From: Kitasatospora arboriphila
GTDB lineage: Bacteria > Actinomycetota > Actinomycetes > Mycobacteriales > Mycobacteriaceae
NCBI RefSeq assembly: GCF_000717275.1
Contig: NZ_JNYV01000008.1
Span: 229,581-293,580, forward strand
DNA: 64,000 nt
Reading direction: 5' to 3'
Shown piece by piece: positions 61,343 through 64,000 of the stretch. Numbering within the stretch: the first letter of the stretch is position 1; each line of letters opens with the position of its first letter. Under the pieces are notes generated by a model. The model did not search any database and was not told the DNA's origin. It saw nothing but the letters and a program-made list of their open reading frames with translations. Made by a program: the position numbers and the translations under genes.

Positions 61343-62752
61343 TCATGCTGCTCCCAACCCGGTCACAGTGCTGTGTACGGCGCTCGTGACGGCCCCGTCC
61401 GGCCAGCGCAAACCGACACCTGGGGTGTCGGTCAACCGACCACACGTCGCCGAGATAGCCGGTCCGGCATCGGGTATCGACCGACCCGGATCATCGGCGG
61501 TGATCATCGCGAAGCCGGGGAACGCGGTGACCCATTCCCCCACCGTGACACCCGCCGGCCGCGGTATGGCGGCAACGTCGAGAATCGCTCCTGTGCCGCT
61601 GGCCTCGGCGAGCATTCCCGTGGTGCCGAACAGACCCGCCATACTGACGTCCTTGGCCGCGGCCGGCGCGGCTCGCCGGACGAAGGTGCCCATCCGCTCG
61701 AGTTCGTCCGGCCGACGGACTGACGTCGAATCCCATTGCTGCCCTGCGTAACCGCGACGCCATCCGCCGCCCACATCGGCGGTGAGACGTAGGGTGTGTC
61801 CCACCCTGCCACCGCCCGCCGGCACCGGCGAGCCGGTCCGACCCAGAGCGGTCACCGACAACGACGCCGGCACCCCTGACTGCGTGTGACCACCGAGCAC
61901 CGGGACATTCCACGCCTCGGCGGCTTTCGCCATTCCCCGGATGATGCGCGTCAGTTGCGAGCGGGTCGGCGCCCCCACCGCATCGAGCAATCCGACGGGC
62001 GTGGCACCCATCGCCGACAGATCGTTGAGGTTGACGAGAACTGCGCACCAGCCGGCCCATTCGGGGTCTCGCTCTACCATCGACGGGATGATGGCGTCGC
62101 ATGCGGCGATCATGTCGGTGCCGGGCACAGGGCTGCCGTCATCCCCTCGGAAGCCTGCGGGGCCCAGACCGGAAGCATGCCCGGACAAGGGCGCCAGCAC
62201 GTCGGCGAGCATTGCCTTCGTCCCCGCGACCAGGCGCTCGATCTTGTTGATCGGCCAGCGCATTGCCGCATGCGCGGTACCCGCGACGTCCACCTCCCCG
62301 GTGTGCTCCCACCCGAGTGATGCGAACATCGAGCGGTAACGCACCTGCACCGCCGCATCGAACCGCAACACGCCTGCATTCTCGGCGTAGGCGCACGCCG
62401 CGCGTACCAGCGCAGGCCCCACCCCACGTGCCTGATCGGTGGGAAGTACCACCAGCCTGCTTCCCGTCCACCAGCCGATGTCCTCGGCGGTGGCCGGGGC
62501 CAAACGCACGCCGCCGAGTACTGTGCCGTCGTCGGCCACCGCACACAACACCACCGTGCGCGGATCGTCGTCGAGATCATCGCGATCGGTATGGGTGAAG
62601 AGTTCTTGGGTACGCACGAACGCGTCGTGACGCAAAGCCCGGTACGACGCCAATTGTGCTGTCGTGTCGGATGGTTGGATGATGAACCCACCGGGGGCGC
62701 TGACGCGCCGTGGACCGGTGAGAATAGACAGATCCCTGGCTTCGGTACGCAT
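61343..62752 (-). CDS. GNAT acetyltransferase fused to AIR synthase-related protein
   Basis: This protein has 469 residues from ATG 62752; a TTG at 62758 overlaps the radical SAM stop. Residues 1 to about 165 form a GNAT domain (LAPATAEDIGWWTGSRLVVL, then GVGPALVRAACAYAEN), like MSMEG_0567. From about 175 on an AIR synthase-related protein follows (GDDGSPVPGTDMIAACDAII, VLVNLNDLSAMGATPVGLLD, MAGLFGTTGMLAEASGTGAI), like sll0787. In cyanobacteria and many bacteria the two are separate genes in the Nit1C cluster. Here they are one protein, so they act on the same or consecutive intermediates. Confidence 0.9.
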   Translation of the reverse strand: MRTEARDLSILTGPRRVSAPGGFIIQPSDTTAQLASYRALRHDAFVRTQELFTHTDRDDLDDDPRTVVLCAVADDGTVLGGVRLAPATAEDIGWWTGSRLVVLPTDQARGVGPALVRAACAYAENAGVLRFDAAVQVRYRSMFASLGWEHTGEVDVAGTAHAAMRWPINKIERLVAGTKAMLADVLAPLSGHASGLGPAGFRGDDGSPVPGTDMIAACDAIIPSMVERDPEWAGWCAVLVNLNDLSAMGATPVGLLDAVGAPTRSQLTRIIRGMAKAAEAWNVPVLGGHTQSGVPASLSVTALGRTGSPVPAGGGRVGHTLRLTADVGGGWRRGYAGQQWDSTSVRRPDELERMGTFVRRAAPAAAKDVSMAGLFGTTGMLAEASGTGAILDVAAIPRPAGVTVGEWVTAFPGFAMITADDPGRSIPDAGPAISATCGRLTDTPGVGLRWPDGAVTSAVHSTVTGLGAA

Positions 62753-62754
62753 CG

Positions 62755-63891
62755 TCAACCACCCACATTCTGTAGGACACTGCAGGCGCCGCAGGCCGCG
62801 CAGCCCGCCTTCTGGTCCGAACCTGCCATGCCGGCAGCCGTGAGTTCCTTGGCAACCCGCCGGGTGACGGCTTCGACCACATCCGCCCGCGGAGCCTGCG
62901 CGAAGTCCACATCGACTGCAAGTGAACCCGGGTGTGGACGGAACGGCACCACAAAGGGATACACGCCCATCTCGATCAATTCGCGTGCGCCGTCGACCAG
63001 TTCGTCGGGATCTTCACCGAGCCCTATGAGGAGGTAGGTGGACACCTGATTACGGCCGAACACCCGCACCGCCTCGGCCCACGCGGCCCGGTACTCGCCG
63101 ATGGACACCGTGGCCTTGCCCGGCATCCATCGGGCGCGGACATCGTCGTCGAGGGACTCGATGTGGATGCCGATCGACTCCGCACCTGCCTCACGCAGTT
63201 CCGTGAGCGTCGCCAGGTCGCCCGGAGGTTCACACTGCACCTGGATGGGTAGTTGTGGGACAACCGCTTTGACCGCTCGCACACACCGCGCCAGGTGCTT
63301 GGCACCACGGTCTCTGGCCGCAGACGTACCGGTGGTCATCACCATCTGCTTCACCCCGTCCAGGCGCACCGCCGCTTCGGCGACCTCGGCGAGTTCCGCC
63401 GGCTTCTTCACGGCCACGGTGGCTCCCGCACGCAGCGATTCCTCGATGGTGCAGAAGCGACACCGCTGCGCCGGGTCGTAGCGGATGCAGGTCTGCATGA
63501 CCGTGCTCGCCAGGACGTCCCGGCCATGCAGTTTGGCGATCTTCTCGTACTCCGTGCCCGAATCGGTGCGGAGGTCGTAGAACGCCGGCCGATCGATGGC
63601 CGACACATCCAGTCCCAGGTCTTCGGACGAACCATCCAGGAGGATTTGGTCACCCTCAAGGACATACGGACTCAACGGGTTCCGCGGAATCGCTGCGTTG
63701 ATCCCGTTGATGACGAGATGGCCGTCGTCGCTGGGACCCGCACCGGCCGAACGCCTGACCGGCAACGAACCCCGCACTCCGAGCAACGCAAGATCCACGC
63801 GTGCCGACAACGCTGATTCCGGTCGAGCTCCGCTGCGCTCCGTCGGTGATTCAGGTCGAGCTCCGCTGCGCTCCGTCTCCGATCCTGGCAT
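62755..63891 (-). CDS. Radical SAM protein, MSMEG_0568 family
   Basis: This 378-residue protein has the Cys set C135-x8-C144-x2-C147 in TCIRYDPAQRCRFCTIEES, rather than the canonical C-x3-C-x2-C. The C-terminus has a second set, CAACGACSVL. VKQMVMTTGTSAARDRGAKHL and LPIQVQCEPPGDLATLTEL follow in the barrel. It probably makes or modifies the small molecule handled by the Nit1C cluster. The ATG at 63891 has GAGGG about ten bases upstream. Residues 6-27 are a direct repeat of TERSGARPES, encoded by two 33-bp copies that look like an inserted repeat. Confidence 0.9.
   Translation of the reverse strand: MPGSETERSGARPESPTERSGARPESALSARVDLALLGVRGSLPVRRSAGAGPSDDGHLVINGINAAIPRNPLSPYVLEGDQILLDGSSEDLGLDVSAIDRPAFYDLRTDSGTEYEKIAKLHGRDVLASTVMQTCIRYDPAQRCRFCTIEESLRAGATVAVKKPAELAEVAEAAVRLDGVKQMVMTTGTSAARDRGAKHLARCVRAVKAVVPQLPIQVQCEPPGDLATLTELREAGAESIGIHIESLDDDVRARWMPGKATVSIGEYRAAWAEAVRVFGRNQVSTYLLIGLGEDPDELVDGARELIEMGVYPFVVPFRPHPGSLAVDVDFAQAPRADVVEAVTRRVAKELTAAGMAGSDQKAGCAACGACSVLQNVGG
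63815..63880. repeat. Two 33-bp direct repeats inside the radical SAM gene start
   Basis: The units at 63815-63847 and 63848-63880 are nearly identical and share GGTCGAGCTCCGCTGCGCTC. The core GAGCTCCGCTGCGCTC is an imperfect palindrome of a kind seen scattered in GC-rich actinobacterial genomes. Because 33 is a multiple of three, the copies stay in frame and add 11 residues each to the protein's N-terminus. Confidence 0.85.
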
Positions 63892-63903
63892 ATCGGATTG
63901 CCC

Positions 63904-64000
63904 TCAGACCATGTAGGTGGAGTTGATGATGGCACCCTTACGGGCATAGTGAATCAACGCATCCTGCACATCAAGCGGATGAGCCGGAATCACACCCTCG
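63904..64000 (-). CDS. MSMEG_0572-family nitrogen-starvation protein, C-terminus (cut by window edge)
   Basis: The last 32 codons are visible, ending in AHPLDVQDALIHYARKGAII followed by NSTYMV and TGA at 63904-63906. The segment matches the C-terminus of the MSMEG_0572/sll0783 family, the usual first gene of Nit1C clusters. The stop is 12 bases from the radical SAM start. No gene separates it from the radical SAM gene, so the canonical nitrilase gene that is often there is absent from that place. Confidence 0.8.
   Translation of the reverse strand, partial: EGVIPAHPLDVQDALIHYARKGAIINSTYMV

Overview
The window is high-GC actinobacterial chromosome, most likely from a mycolic-acid genus such as Gordonia or Williamsia (order Mycobacteriales). 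The left third keeps the gene neighbourhood known from Mycobacterium tuberculosis Rv0462-Rv0475: hbhA, an XRE regulator, a DUF445 membrane protein, a TetR regulator, fadB2, isocitrate lyase, ramB, a carboxymuconolactone-decarboxylase-like protein and lpdC. Extra genes are interspersed. Genus assignment is inference from synteny and protein resemblance; no rRNA or tRNA gene was seen.

Layout. 1-9.9 kb: adhesin and glyoxylate-shunt block, with a RamB-type operator in front of aceA. 9.9-16.5 kb: a two-gene amino-acid ABC importer (substrate-binding domain fused to permease), a methyltransferase pair, a sterol-desaturase-like protein, and a FadR-type regulator divergent from an amidase with an operator between them. 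16.5-22.3 kb: recQ with a C-terminal phosphoribosyltransferase-like domain, an AbiEi/DUF559 nuclease-like gene bracketed by two oppositely oriented 21-bp repeat arrays, an AlkA-like glycosylase and lpdC. 22.7-34.4 kb: old-yellow-enzyme, ECF sigma factor with its DGPF partner, prolyl oligopeptidase, DUF2079 protein, DNA polymerase IV with a LexA-like box, PPK2, a secreted protein and small enzymes. 34.5-40.9 kb: an AprA/AprB-like flavoprotein-ferredoxin pair, aldo/keto reductase, WhiB, and two coupled NtaA/SnaA/DszA-type flavin monooxygenases. 41-49 kb: chaperones htpG and groEL (two CIRCE operators), a DsbA-family protein, a probable DNA-repair fusion protein, and a second AbiEi/DUF559 gene bracketed by inverted 57-bp hairpin repeats. 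49-58.9 kb: a membrane-anchored acyl-CoA thioesterase-like fusion, a TetR/MFS efflux pair, a Nei-type glycosylase, a BenE-type transporter, a decayed HNH nuclease and an ABC-F protein. 59-64 kb: a convergent-to-left operon of the Nit1C/MSMEG_0565-0572 type, which runs off the right edge.

Most notable. (1) Two unrelated AbiEi/DUF559 genes, 27 kb apart, are each enclosed by their own repeat family in inverted orientation, an arrangement that parallels RAYT/REP modules and may be an undescribed repeat-associated nuclease system. (2) The Nit1C-type operon carries a nitrilase-superfamily protein whose catalytic Cys and Glu are both Asp, and no canonical nitrilase is inside the window. (3) Several fusions stand out: an endonuclease V-like domain with an EVE/PUA-like reader, RecQ-PRTase, GNAT-AIRS, and a BAAT hydrolase with a membrane domain.
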